Origin: Cryptomeria japonica
Lineage: Eukaryota; Streptophyta; Pinopsida; Cupressales; Cupressaceae
Length of the DNA stretch: 64,000 bases
Reading direction: 5' to 3'
NCBI RefSeq assembly: GCF_030272615.1
Contig: NC_081415.1
Location: 191,050,270 to 191,114,269 of the forward strand
Shown in pieces: positions 34,360-46,994 of the stretch. The position numbers and the translations under genes were made by a program. A model generated the notes under the pieces. The model did not search any database. It was not told the origin of the DNA and worked only from the letters and a program-made list of their open reading frames with translations. The stretch's first letter is position 1, and the number at the start of each line of letters is the position of its first letter.

Positions 34360-35438
34360 ATGGAGATGAGTCTATAGAAGGAACTTGAAGTAGCACTTGA
34401 GGACTATGATGATGAAAGGATGAAGAAATTGAAGTTGCAAGATGAATTTAACTCTGCAAAGGAATTCATTCTTACCCTGTAGGAGAGGTTGTAATTTGTT
34501 CAAGCTAAAAGGAAGGAACTTTTACAAAATTCGGATGATGAAGAGAAGGATGCCCTTAAGGAACAATGTTAGAAGATGAGTCAGGAGAATGGTGTCATGA
34601 AGAATGAAATGCAAGCCATGATTATGAGGATGCCCAAGGTGATTGAAGGCCGAAAGAAGAATGAAGAAAATCTTGGCAGATATTTGAAAGACAGATCTGA
34701 GGAATGCATTATAGGTTGGCGCATGAGAGTGATGTGTTGAGAATTGAGTTGGTGCAATCATAGAACAATGAGCAAGAGATGGAAAGAATGATGTCAATCC
34801 TAAGAAGTGATCTGGATGCTACAAATGGATACAAAGAAAAGTTCAAGGTCAGTTTTGCAAGGCTTGATGAATTATTGAAGGATCAAAGAGACACTAGAGA
34901 CACTAGAGGTCTTGGATTTGAGCATAGAGAAAGCTCAGGTATTGCAAATTAGGAAAATCCACCTGACAATCGAAATCAAAAATCACCAGTAAGGCAGCCA
35001 AATGCACATAAATTTAATGGTAGATGCTTTGTTTGTAATAAGTTTGGTCATAGAGAATGTCAAAGTAGAAATAGAGCAAATCAAAATAATAATGTTGTTC
35101 CTGGTCAGTGCTCAAACTGTAATAAGTATGGTCATAGGACAAAATATTGTAGAATGAATGTAAGATGTCATGCATGTGGAATGTTTGGACATATGGCTAA
35201 TCAATGTAGGTCAAAGAATGGTCAAGGACTCAACAAGAAAATTCAAAAAAATAATGTCACTTGCTATGCATGAAACAAAATAGGACATATTGCCAAATAT
35301 TGTAGAAGCAAGAACAATCAGGTAGGAAATGATGAGAAAGGAAAACAAAAGGTTGAAGATATCGAAAAGGAGCATGAGAAGAAATGGGTTAGGAAATATG
35401 AAGATCAACCAACAGAGACAATCAATCCGGTTACTTAA
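34360..35438 (+). pseudogene. Element D ORF1: coiled-coil and CCHC zinc-knuckle protein
   Basis: Starts MEMSL at 34360, like element A. The N-terminal coiled coil contains a NSDDEEKDALKEQ cluster and is interrupted by several stops. The linker NQKSPVRQPNAHKFNGR leads into four knuckles between about 35027 and 35310: CFVCNKFGHRECQS (shifted Cys), CSNCNKYGHRTKYC, CHACGMFGHMANQC and CYA-stop-NKIGHIAKYC. The third knuckle keeps the His lost in element A. The tail is Lys-rich (KGKQKVEDIEKEHEKKW). Compared with A there is no frameshift near residue 85, which supports a single ancestral frame. RNA binding is inferred from the knuckles. Confidence 0.85.
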
Positions 35439-35868
35439 TCGATAGAATAGAATGTTTCTGCACCGACAAGAAATTAATCTAGTAACTAAGGCATTATCCT
35501 TAGGGGGAGGCAAATTAATGATGAATCTTGCATTACCCCTGGTATTGGTCTAGAAGCTTGTTTCAGATCTTGGAGAAGACAGTCTGGAGATTCACCGGTG
35601 CTAAGATAATAGATTTTGTATCTGGTATCATATGCTGGCATGCATTAATGACAATGAAAAATTAGGGTTTGTGCAGAATAAAAGGGAAATATTGGTTCAT
35701 TTTCGATCACATTGCATTCAGAGAAAAACAGGGAAAATTCAAGGCAATTCAAGGCAATCAAAAGAATTTCAAGCAAATTCTAGTGCATTCTCAAGCAGAA
35801 TTTCAAAAGCTTTCACCGGCGAAGGTTGTGAGGTATTTTATCAATTTTCGAGCTATCCTTTGTTTGTA

Positions 35869-35908
35869 ATGGCTTTTGGATCATCTTTCGCTTCGACAGG
35901 TATGGATA
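35869..35908 (+). pseudogene. Element D ORF2, first codons
   Basis: MAFGSSFASTGMD begins at ATG 35869, aligned with MASRSVPTS of element A. Gypsy E inserts at 35909 after GGATA, and the frame resumes at about 53834. Confidence 0.8.
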
Positions 35909-36966
35909 TGTAATACCCTAAAAATGGTCATCTAAACCATGGGCCACTAATCTTGACAACGTCACCAAGGTCCTAGCCAAAGGCAATTAAATAAATCTCG
36001 AGCACACAATTAATTTCTAAAATCATCAATGTCACATGGCAAAATCAATCACTCAATATTAATTAAATATTTATTTAATTAATTGATCATTCCAAGTAAA
36101 TCATTTTAAACAATTATCTTATTTATTTTATTAAATATCCTAGCATATTTAATTAAATAAATCAATTTTCCATTAAATCATCAAAAAAAGAGGAATTGGA
36201 AATTATGAGCACAAATCTTCAAAAAAGGAAATAAATCAAAAAATGAATTAATTGACCAAAAAAAAGAATTAAAAATTGACAAAAGAAATCAATTGGAGAT
36301 AATCTTGAAAAACAAATTATAAATTGATAAATAATCTCAAATAAAGAAATTAAAACAATTAAATATTAAAATTAAATGAAATAGAGGATAAATTAGTTTT
36401 TTCTGATTTTATCTTAATTTTAGTTCAATTTCCTTTAAAATTGAGAAAAGCATCCAATCACATCAATTCACCTGGATTGTGCTTCCTCTTGGAAAATCTT
36501 GACTGCTCATTCTTATTTGATCTCAGTCGTTGGTTTCTTTCTAAATTTTCTATAAATTCAGGCTCTCATCCCTCATTCAAAGATCCTGGAGAATATATTG
36601 TTATCATGTTGTTTTTGCTCTAGGTTCAATAATATTTGTGCATTTAGATATTCACATATTATTTATTACATACATATTTAGATCACTTAGCTTATTTATT
36701 GCTTAAATCATGTTAGATTAATCTTGCATTCATCTAGCTTAAATCCATGCTCATATAGATTTAAAAATCCTTCATTTAGGTGTTGTCTAGTCACTGGATA
36801 ACTTAGCAATCTGAGAGCAATCTAAACTCGCATCTACTAGAAGGAAATGGGTCGCTTTGTTATGGTTTATTATTCATTGATTATTGATTTACTAACCATG
36901 CATCTAATGACTTAGTTGAAGTGTTGTGTATTCTAGATATAGATACAGGTCCACTTTTCACACACA
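35909..36966 (+). repeat. 5' LTR of gypsy E (1058 bp)
   Basis: Begins TGTAATACCCTAAAAATGG and ends TTTTCACACACA. Very AT-rich in the first 500 bp. No TATA box is clearer than its AT-rich background. Confidence 0.92.
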
Positions 36967-39005
36967 TTTTTGACACCCACTATGGGGCAGAAATCTAATT
37001 TTTTGGCCTCAAAATCATTTTTTTATCTTGCAAGTTTCGTCCATACAATCTCTGTGAAATATCGTACGAGTAGTATCACCGCATTGCACGACATTATATT
37101 GAAGCCTGTTATTTGTCGTATGAATCAAAAAATGGTTTCGTATGACATACTGTTCTAATTATCTGATTTTATCTTTTGTCATCCTATGCTCAGTTTTGAC
37201 TCATAGGATAAAAGCCTTTTGTCATTTCATTCTATGACAATTGTTGTATGATTCTGTATTCTGTTGGGTTAAAGCAAGTTTCACTTTTCAGGTCTTCTGT
37301 CAAATTTTGATGATACTGACGCTAACCCTGAATCGTCTTCTATCTACCTAATATTTTCATAGCTTAACCAGTTTCTTGCAGGACACTTGTCAAAAAATTT
37401 ATCAATCAAACATATGCTTGTCAAAGAATGAAAACAACATGACTACTGATAAGTTGTTTTTGCAGGTTGCCTAAAGAGAATCAACCAAACATCGTGTATT
37501 CTTTAAATTCATTTTTTTTAGGCACCTAACTTGCTATCTAGTTAAAGAACAAATTTGTATTTTGTGTTTTAAGTAAATTTCGAGAGGTAGGAGAGTATTC
37601 TCTTGTCTTTTTAGACAATAAAAAACCCAGACCCTTGAGGTATTTTCTTTGTTTGATATTTCTACATCTTTAGCAGACCTGCCCTCTCGAGGAGCTTAAA
37701 AACTCTTAAAGCCGTTACGGCCGGTGTGAGGGGAACAACCTAAGTGGGAACAACTAAATGCCAAGTACTCCAACCCACTATAAAATAAACATCATTTGAT
37801 GAAAATCAAGTCAACAATAGTGCTCGGGAATAGCTCTCCTCAGTACCTTTGGGTATATTGAACCTTGGTTTTCAAGGCTAGGAGACCTCTTAATTGAGTT
37901 TATACCTCAACATGCCAAAAGGACCCTGTACTAGATCCAATTAAAATTAGAAGCTACCTGATTCACCACCGAAAGGTTATTAATCTTTATGCAAGAGAGA
38001 TAGTAACTCTCCCAAGACACTTGCCATATCGTGCCCCCATTAGCGTTTGGAGTCAGCTAATACGACATTGAGAATCCATTGTGTGGGACTCAATAGTCAT
38101 ATTTTGATTAGCTATTGGGTGTGTACCTAAGTCAACAAGCAAAGGTTTTCTTCTCTAAGACAACTTCCATAGGTTTGCATGGTGTGATTGAAGTTACTAT
38201 TCATACTGCATGTTTTCTGTGTTTTCATCCCTCAAACTAAAACTGGAATACAAAAATTGGAGAAAACAAGAAACAACTGAGTGATCAAAAACTCTGTCCG
38301 TGTCAAAACTAGTCTACCCTAAGTCAAAATTCCATCTAGAACTACTCTATCCTGGTAAAAAATCAGTCCATCTCAGAATTTGTCATACTTAGCTATTAAA
38401 AAACTTAGAATTTTTGTCTTTGTCCTATTAACAGTTGTATGAACCTGATTATTTATCATCCTACACCATATCATGTGTCATCCGAGTCTGATAATCTATC
38501 GTCAGAGCTCAATCCTCTATCGTAAAAAACCCAACACTCTGTTGTCTAAAGCTAAATCTTGTGTCGTACGAAACAAAACTATACTGAATCATTTGTCATT
38601 CTGGACATACCCATTTATCATACGGTACTAGGTAGCAACTCGTACGAAACAAAACTGTTGTCATCCTAGAATTATACGAGTCTCTGATTTTGTCAGTATA
38701 TAATAGTCAAACCTACCCAGACCAGTCTACAACGAGCATAAAACTAGTCATCATCCCTGTTAGCATAAACAACCTTGATAGTGTACCCCTACCATTGCAT
38801 TGCACGATTTTGTCAATCATCTTTAAGCTAGTCCAAACAACATCTTATCAAACCTAAGTTAACTTAGATAACCTCTTACATAGGATAGATCATTCCTGAA
38901 ACCAAACCAGATCTTAGTAACTTCTCTCAATCACTATGTTAAACAAATAACTAGCTACAATTTGATCTTGACTTCTGCAACACATCTAGCTCTCGTTCCC
39001 ATTAG
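36967..39005 (+). other. Leader of gypsy E with primer site; no gene seen
   Basis: A primer-site-like TGACACCCACTATGGGGC lies at 36971-36988, the form common in Tat-type elements; I do not assign the tRNA. The following 2 kb has no coding frame with a recognisable domain. It carries repeated short words like GTCGTACGA, GTCATCC and TCGTATGACA, mostly at 37060-37250 and 38450-38700. Confidence 0.6.
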
Positions 39006-41091
39006 TTGCAAATGCCTGTTCAAACCAAAAACTCTCGCAGAAAAACAAACAAAGAAAAAGAAACACCCTTTTTGTCAAATGGCAATCCATTCTTTGTAGA
39101 AAAACTCTTTCCAAATAAATTGTCCTCGTCACAAATACCAGTTTATGATCTACCAATCTTTGGTCAGCCCCTATCTCCCACCATGTCTGGAGAAAGGCAA
39201 GAAAGAGAAGCTAGTAAATGAGACACTCATGATAACTTCAACAATTATGCCACTAACAGTAAGTCCTCATCAATTGAATTTAAACTCCCTGAGCCTCCCG
39301 AGGTCAAAATACATAGATGTCAGAATGATAAAGAGTTTCGAAAAATGATGAAGGTCATCATGGCTAGGGAAAAAGAAGACTATTTCCTAAAATTAGCAAA
39401 GCAAGGCGCCAAACTTCCTACTGGTTATAGTGTGGAGGCCCTCATCACTAAATAGGAAGAGACACCATTGGGAAGGATAAACAAACAAATGCAAGCATTA
39501 CAAACTAAGGTCACAAAACTAAAAAACAAAGATAAAACACCAAAACAATATTCTCTGGACACAATATGCCCATTCCCATTTGAAAAAAACCTTTACATGC
39601 CTCCATTTCCCTCAAGAGTAGAAATGCCTAAGTTTGACAAATATGATGGGAATACAGACTCCCGAGATCATATTAAAGAATTTTGTGCTTTATGTATGGA
39701 GTTAATGCACAACCAAACATATCTCATGCGCCTTTTCTCGATAAGTTTAGGGGGCAAGCTATGGAATGGTTCTCAAGTCTACCCATAAGAATAAAAACTT
39801 TTGAATAATTAATCCAACTATTCCTACAACAATACTCCTACAACTTTCGTCACCTAGTCACTATGATAGAGCTTTGCAATACCAAACAAAAAATAGGAGA
39901 ATCCTTTCTCACTTTTCTCCAACGATGGAGAAAGATGTTCTCTAGATATTCACGGACTATCCCAGGTCTTGAGAAAATGGATATCTTTGTCAACAACTTA
40001 ATCCCTGAATTAAAGTACAGTGTCCAGATGCAAGTACATCCTTCATTCAACAAAATGGTAGATAATGCCCTCAGAATGGAAGATGTGCTTATAAAAAATG
40101 GAGATATATCACTTTGGAAAGAAACATTGCAAGGTTCTAGTTCTAAAGAAAAGAGAAAATACTAGAAATACGACAAAGATAAAAACATAAACGTTGTTAG
40201 TGATGGATTGGTAGATACTGTCCAAGAAAAAACAAAATCCACAATATTTAACTTGGCCAGTGGCACGAAAGCACTCAAGGCAGCTGAAACTGCGGCAGAA
40301 AATCCTCCGAAGAAAGAAAGAGAATGGTTTAAAGAAAGGCCTTGGCTTTCAAAACCTAAGCGTGATTTTACTCCTCTAGATGAATAATATGAATCATATT
40401 TTAAAACCTTATTGCCAAATAATCTGATAACATTGCTAGACAATTCTAGACCATATGACCTAGAAATTAGACCCAAATGGTGGAGAGAATACAAATACTA
40501 TGACTACCATCGGAACAAGGGGCATAACATAAACAACTGCATGAAACTCTGACATGAAATCCAAGATCTCATTGACGCAGGCAAGATTTTTGTTGGAAAT
40601 CAAGTGACTAATGTTGATCATAAGGCCTTTAAAGATCCCTTAGTGACTTATGAACAAGGAGATTCCTCAATATTCAAGGGAGGAGCTAGAGTCAATTATA
40701 CCTACATTAACAATGATATTGTGATCAAAATGATTGAATCTTCCCAACCTGAATATTGCAATGTGATTACAATCCAAGATCACCAAAGTCAAGCACAAAC
40801 TACTAATGTTGTGACTTGCGCTCAAAGGAAGATTACTCTACAAGGAGCTAGTTCCTCAACTTTCGATCAAACAACATCAAATCTACCAAATGGACAAACG
40901 AACACAATCATGGCCAAATCAAAATAGCTGGCTTTATCATCTTCTCCTGGTTATAGTATTGTCGAACAATTGAAGAGAACCAATGCTCAAATCTCCATTT
41001 TGGAACTTCTTAAGATCTCTTCTACTCATAGAGAGGTCCTAGACAAGGCTTTACTTTCCACCAATGTCCCTAAAGATTTAGACGTAGCTCG
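39006..41091 (+). pseudogene. Gypsy E gag
   Basis: Open pieces at 39006-39221, 39468-39788, 39863-40165 and 40604-40927, separated by stops and frameshifts. The capsid (Retrotrans_gag) core reads KFDKYDGNTDSRDHIKEFC, then later ESFLTFLQRWRKMFSRY and IFVNNLIPELKYSVQMQVHP. A single zinc-like element YYDYHRNKGHNINNC (first Cys lost) with IQDLIDAGKI after it is typical of the Tat/Ogre Gag end. A pre-protease block reads AQISILELLKISSTHREVLDKALLS. Gag packages the element RNA. Solo LTR H1 breaks the frame at 41097. Confidence 0.88.
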
Positions 41092-41096
41092 GTTTC

Positions 41097-41878
41097 TGTT
41101 AGGAATCCCACAGATACTGAGAGGGGGGGGGGTGAATCAATATCTAACTGGTGAGTAGAATTTCTTGAATTAAAACATGTAGAACATATTATAATAGTGT
41201 ACTGGTATGCAAGAAATAATGCAATAAGCAAAATTAAGAACATCCACATGAAAAGCACACCATAACACAAGGTTTTAATGAGGAAACCCGGTGTGGGAAA
41301 AACCTCAGTGGGATTTGTGACCCACAATATTCACTCATTGGCCAATAAGAGAATATTACTTACAATAGGGGCCTACACATGTAGGAAGGCCAACTGCCTA
41401 GAGCTCACTGCTCAATGGGAAGTCTCACTGACTTACAATGAGGATTATACAAATCCAATATCTTGTATTGCTTTACAATGGCATCTATAATGCCTGATCC
41501 AGTACCGGTTGCTGCTCTGCTTCTTACATAAACCCTTAGCCTATATTTCGCATAATAGGTCTACCTAATATTTTTCCTTAATGCTTCCTCACTCATTACC
41601 AAATGTCTATAATGATCTCTTTTATATATAAGAGTCATTTTACAATTTGCCAAGTCGGCTTTCAAAGTTTTTACAATAATAAACAAAATATAATATAACA
41701 AAATCATGTTGGCCTCTGTGCCGGTATACTTCGTTTCTTTGTGTCAGTGCTAGTGTAGAGTGTGATCTGCTGATGCCGGTATGATGCCTTTTCTGGTGCC
41801 ATAGGATTGCAAGGTTGCCATCAATGAGAAAACCTTCAATCACATACAATGTCTCATTGGAGTGTGCATATGCCAATA
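41097..41878 (-). mobile_element. Solo LTR H1 (782 bp, minus strand)
   Basis: Flanked by exact GTTTC (41092-41096 and 41879-41883). On the minus strand it starts TATTGGCATATGCACACT (CA-to-TA decay at the outer + end) and ends with CCCCCCCCTCTCAGTATC and CCTAACA. It splits gag from protease of gypsy E; the host text continues from ARF to SMVGHM across it. Same family as H2 and H3. Confidence 0.92.
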
Positions 41879-41883
41879 GTTTC

Positions 41884-42360
41884 AATCTATGGTGGGTCAC
41901 ATGACTTTACCTCATTACCTCACTTTCTCTGAAGAAGATGATAACTCACCGAGTCATCCACATAACCAACCATTACACATTGAAGCCATGATCCACAAAC
42001 ACCGAGTTAAATGTGTTTTGATAGATGGAGGCACTAGGTTGAATATCTATACCTACAATCTACTGACACAGCTAGAATTTTCTGAAAATGTTATTGATCC
42101 AACAAAGAAAATAACAATCAAGGCTTATGATGAAGAAGAAAGAACCTCTAAGGGTCTGGTATGATTACCAATCAAGGTAGGACCTGTGGAAAGAGATGTC
42201 ATTTTTTAGGTCCTAGATCTTCATCTTTCATACAACATCTTACTGGGTAGGCCATGAATTCATGAAATGAAAGCAATACCATCTATGTATCATCAATGCT
42301 TGAAATTCCCTTATAATGGAGTTGAAGTCAGTATTCCTGTTGATACAAGCTATACCTACA
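41884..42360 (+). pseudogene. Gypsy E aspartic protease
   Basis: Open frame 41889-42164 and continuing after a stop at 42162. The active-site region reads VKCVLIDGGTRLNIYT, with the DGG/DSG-type catalytic Asp. The later DLHLSYNILLGRP block is the flap/second conserved segment seen in Tat/Ogre proteases, followed by HEMKAIPSMYHQCLKFPYNG. Two stops make it inactive. It would cleave the Gag-Pol polyprotein. Confidence 0.88.
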
Positions 42361-43680
42361 ATGCATTAACACAGAGTGTTGATGCTTTTGTTCCTCATAA
42401 TAGTGTAGCCTCTAGAACTGAAAGTTCAGAATTTTTGCTGAAAGATTTAGAAAAGAAATTGAAAATCACAAACACTAGCATAGATGGCTACAAGGTAGAG
42501 CTTATACTCTCACTAATGTCTCTTCCTCCATCACCAAGACAGTTGGGAAAACCATCAGAGGTTATGAAGCCACAAACTTCAACTCCAAAAGTCATTTATG
42601 ATGGTCTCTTTATATAGTCCTCTACTTCCCTTGTAGATGAAATGGAAGAGGATGATGTTCTCAAATCGCTTTTCAAAGAAGATAATGAAAACAAAGAAAT
42701 GTGACATTGTGAGATTTCCCTGACACAATATGGTCCAAGTTATAAGATGCTTCAATGTATGGGATATTCACGTACCGGTCCTCTAGGTGAGCATCAAGAA
42801 GGCATTGTTGAACCTATTCAGTTACAAACTAAGTCCTCCAATGATTAAACTAGACTAGGATATGATCCAAGAAAGTCATCAGATCAGAAGCACACGTCCC
42901 ACCATCAACTTAAGTGGAAGAGAAAGGTACTACCTTTAACAACACAAGAAATTAATACTCAACAAACTTAGGAAGAGTGTGACAATGAACAAAAAGAATT
43001 GCCCACCCAGAGAGAGGAAAACATATGGTAATTAAGTTCCAATTATATCAGTTATAATACCACATGAAGTAGAAGTCCCAAAGGATATGAGAGACAAAGT
43101 ATACAAAATCAGAGAATTGTTTGCACCACTAAAAGTTCCCATCACATATACTGGCAGACAACAAGTAGATGATTCAGAAACTGATTCAAATGAGTATGAA
43201 TGGGGTCCTAACCACCTCTCAGATACATCTACTATAGAAACCCCTGAAGAATCCAGTGATATCACAGATGACGCACAAGAGCTGATACACCTAAGAATGT
43301 AAAGGGAAATGGAATAAATCAGACTAAAAAGACAAGAAAACTATGAACAACAGCTGGACGAAGAACGAACACAGGCAATTTCTTCACCTACCAACTCTCC
43401 CTCTAATGAGATAAGACAAATCAGGTACAAAACTACAAAAGAAGAATTAGAAGCTATAGAAATAGAACCAATCATCATTCCAAAGGAAGCTGAATGGAAC
43501 AGATGACAGGGATTAATAGAACCATCAAGGTTATGTCTAAAAGTGTGTCAAATACAAGTAATCAATGAACCAAATCATGAACGAACTTGCAGCATCAAAG
43601 ATGTGGGTATTGATACTATATATACTTTTACTAAGCCACATGAAGACAAGTCAGAAACTTCATCCTATGACTTTGATAAC
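42361..43680 (+). pseudogene. Gypsy E linker between protease and RT, part 1
   Basis: Poorly conserved coding-like sequence with open pieces to 42617 and at 43087-43302 (acidic, TSDSNEYEWGP-like). Tat/Ogre elements have a long variable linker here. I recognise no enzymatic motif. It ends at the ATAAC duplication of solo LTR H2. Confidence 0.55.
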
Positions 43681-44469
43681 TGTTGGCATATGCACACTCC
43701 AATGAGACATTGTATGTGATTGAAGGTTTTGTCATTGATGGCAACCTTGCAATCTTATGGCACCAACAAAGGCATTATACCAGCATCAGCAGATCACACT
43801 CTACACCAACACTCAAGACACTAGCACCAGCACAGAAGAAAGGAAGTATACCAGCACAGAGGCTGACAGGATTTTTGTAATATTATATTTTGTTTATTAT
43901 TGTGTAAGCCGACTTGGCAAATTGTAAAATGACTCTTATATATAAAAGAGATCATTGTAGACATTTGTAATGAAGGAGTAGAAGCATTAAGGAAAATACT
44001 AGGCAGACCTAATGTGTGAAATATAGGTCAAGGGGTATATGTAAAGAATAGAGCAGGAATCGGTACTAAATCAGGCATTGAAGATGCTATTGTAAAGCAG
44101 TACAAGATATTGGATTTGTATAATCCTTATTGTAAGTCAGTGAGACTTCCCATTGAGCAGTGAGCTCTAGGCAGTTGGCCTTCCTGTATGTGCAGGACCC
44201 TATTTTAAGTAATATTCTCTTATTGGTGAGTAAGTGAATATTGTGGGTCACAAATCCCACTAAGGTTTTTCCCACATTGGGTTTCCTCATTAAAATCTTG
44301 TGTTATGGTGTGCTTTTCATGTGGATGTTCTTGATTCTGTTTATTGCATTATTTCTTGCATACCAGTACACTGTTATATTATGTTCTGCATGTTTTAAGT
44401 TAAGAAATTCTAATTACTGGTTAGATACTGATTCACCCCCCCCTCTCAGTATTTGTGGGACCCCTAACA
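43681..44469 (+). mobile_element. Solo LTR H2 (789 bp, plus strand)
   Basis: Flanked by exact ATAAC (43676-43680 and 44470-44474). Begins TGTTGGCATATGCACACTCC and ends CCCCTAACA, with a TATA-like TATATATAAAAG at about 43937. No internal region is present, so it is solo. Confidence 0.93.
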
Positions 44470-44950
44470 ATAACTTAGACAGGAGCTCTATTTATAACAA
44501 CAACTATTCAACAATGCATTATGACTACTCTATCATGAATGTTGAGATACTATCTGTTGACCCTGTTACTATCACACCACGGTATGTAGTCCATTGTAAA
44601 GTAGGTGATGATGCTAGAAGTAGGTTGGTTGGGTTAGGTCCAATAAATACTAACATGAATTTTGATAATTGTGTCATAACTCTTCCTGGTCTCGAGACAC
44701 ATACGCAAGGTAGTCTTCTGGAACTCAACTGGTTGGTTCGAAGCCATGATGATAGTACCGTGAACTCCCTTGAGCCTGTTCCAACCTTATCCTTAATACA
44801 TTCTGAACTGATTGATTGTACTCTTTATAGCCAACACTTGAATGTACCTACTTTTGCCAATGACTATATGTTAGCCTATTATCTCAATGCAGTTGAACCC
44901 ATGAACTCTTCCACTAGTGAACAAAGTGAAAATAGATATCAGGTATCTTA
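44470..44950 (+). pseudogene. Gypsy E linker, part 2
   Basis: The coding-like text resumes after H2 (NNLDRSSIYNNN), open to 44951. It contains VGLGPINTNMNFDNCVITLPG and is moderately acidic. It belongs to the variable segment before RT; no known domain is recognised. Confidence 0.6.
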
Positions 44951-45002
44951 GTCCCAAAAATAAGAAAAATAAAAATAAAGACCTGATGGTGAAAACCATA
45001 TT

Positions 45003-46300
45003 GTGGCGGTGTCAGAATCTAAAAAAGAGAAAATAAAGGACGTACCTAAAGGTGAAAACCTCTCTGAGGCGCCTGAAGGTGAGATACTTGATATACTACC
45101 AAGTCAATTCCAGGAGAGATATTCCATATTAATCGAGGCAACTCAGCCAGTGAACATTGGGAGTCAAGAGACAGCACACATTATTCATTTAGCTCAATCA
45201 CTATCAATAGAAGAGTTAAAAGATTTCAGCAACCTTTTTTTAGAAAAGAAGATCAACTTTGTATGGACATACTCAGATATACCAGGACTAGATCCTGATC
45301 TCATCATCCATCATCTCTCTATTACACAAGGAGTTAAACCAGTGAAGCAAAAACTATGTAAGTTGCATCCTCATGTGGCATTGCTAGTCAAAGCTGAACT
45401 AGAGAAATTGCTAAAAGCTAGATTTATCAGAGCTATAGACTACGCAAAATGGATATCAAACATAGTACCTATATCAAAGGCAGACAAATCTATTAGAGTT
45501 TGCACAGACTTCAGGAATCTCAACAAAGCATGTTTGAAAGACAATTTTCCATTGCCCAACATTGACATGATAGCAGATATGACTGCTGGATATGAGATGT
45601 ATTCATTAATGGATGGATTCTTTGGTTACAATCAGATCAAGATAGCGCTTGAAGATCAAGAAAAGACAACTTTCACGTGTGCATGGGGAACTTCTGCTGG
45701 AATGTTATGCCATTTGGGCTAAGGAATGCATGAGAAACTTACCAAAGAGCGGTAACCACATAAAAACATGGAAGATTATGTTGATGACACCCTAGTAAAA
45801 ACTATGAAGAGATCTACGCATATTCAAGAACTAGGCCTCATACTAGATAGAATGGAAAGATTCAAGCTCCGATTAAATCCTAAAAAGTGTGCATTTGGGG
45901 TAACATCAGGAAAATTGCTTGGTTACATAATTTCAAAAAAATGAATTGAGGTTGACCCTGAAAAGGTCCAAGCTATAATGGGAATACCTCTGCCCAAGAA
46001 TATCAGTCAAATGAGAAGTTTACAGGGCTATCTTTAGTCAATAAGGCATTTTATATCTCAGCCAGCAGACAAAGCTCAACCCTTCACAAAGGTATTAAGG
46101 AAAGGAGTTCAATACAACTAGGATAAAGATTGTGAATAACATTTAAAACAAATCAAAGAATATCTTTCTAATCCACCCATATTAATGCCACCGATTCAAG
46201 GCGAGCCATTGATTCTATACATATCAGCTACATATACTTCACTAGAGGCACTTCTAGCACAACAGGATGACAATACAAAAGAATGAGCTATCTATTACAT
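45003..46300 (+). pseudogene. Gypsy E reverse transcriptase
   Basis: Open for 239 codons (45003-45722). RT blocks: VKPVKQKLCKLHPHVALLVK, FIRAIDYAKWISNIVPISKAD, IRVCTDFRNLNKACLKDNFP, SLMDGFFGYNQIKIA with a catalytic Asp, and YVDD at 45777-45788. A small deletion and stops between 45710 and 45770 remove the segment usually reading FGLRNAGATYQR. The thumb (LNPKKCAFGV, then GYIISKK) continues to about 46000, and the RT/RNase H connection follows. It would copy the element RNA to cDNA. Dead because of stops and the deletion. Confidence 0.93.
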
Positions 46301-46970
46301 CAATAGAATATTGGTGTCTTATGAAATGAACTACACTATAATAGAGAAATAATGCTTGGCATTGGTCTTTGCATCACAAAAAGTAAGACACTATATGTTA
46401 GCACACTCTATTAAGCTAGTAGCCAAGATTGGTCTGCTCAAATATCTTCCTAGTAAAGCAACGTTTACAGGAAGACTGGCCAAATGGGTCATGGTTCTTA
46501 CAGAATTTGATATTGAATATGTGGAACGTAAAGCCATCAAAGGACAGGTTATTGCAGACCAACTTGTTGATGCTCCACGTGAAGACAGTCAACCTCTGCC
46601 TATAGAATTCCCAGATGAATCAATCATGCCCCTTACTCAACAATCATGGAAGATGTTCTTTGATGGGTCTTTCACTCAACATGGTTCTGGTGCCAGAATA
46701 CTTTTTATTACTCCTAAAAAATATTCAATTCCAAAATCTTACAAGATTCTCTTCCCTTGTGCAAACAACATTGTAGAATATGAAGCTTTGGTAAATGGGA
46801 TCAAGCTAGCCATCGAGTGGAAGATTGTTGAATTACACATCTATGGTGATTCTCAACTCATTATCAACCAAATCAATGACCTATATCAGACAAGAGATGA
46901 AAAAATGATGCCTTATAAGAGAATGGCGGATGATCTCAAGAAATACTTTACCTTCATATCATTTCAGTAG
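46301..46970 (+). pseudogene. Gypsy E RNase H and additional archaeal-type RNase H
   Basis: 46356-46970 is one 204-codon frame. The first part (EK-stop-CLALVFASQKVRHYML) is the gypsy RNase H end with IEYVERKAIKGQVIADQL. The second part, from WKMFFDGSFTQHGSG, has the aRNH set: Asp in FFDGS, Glu in VEYEALVNGIKLA, Asp in IYGDSQLIINQI. The pair is a hallmark of the Tat/Ogre lineage. The second domain appears intact apart from the downstream stop. Confidence 0.9.
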
Positions 46971-46994
46971 ATTCCCAAAACAACAAATAGAGCA

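Noticed and set aside
35211-35513. Minus-strand frame with hydrophobic segments
   Set aside because: It mirrors the zinc-knuckle region of ORF1 in element D; the same shadow occurs at 15087-15353 in element A.
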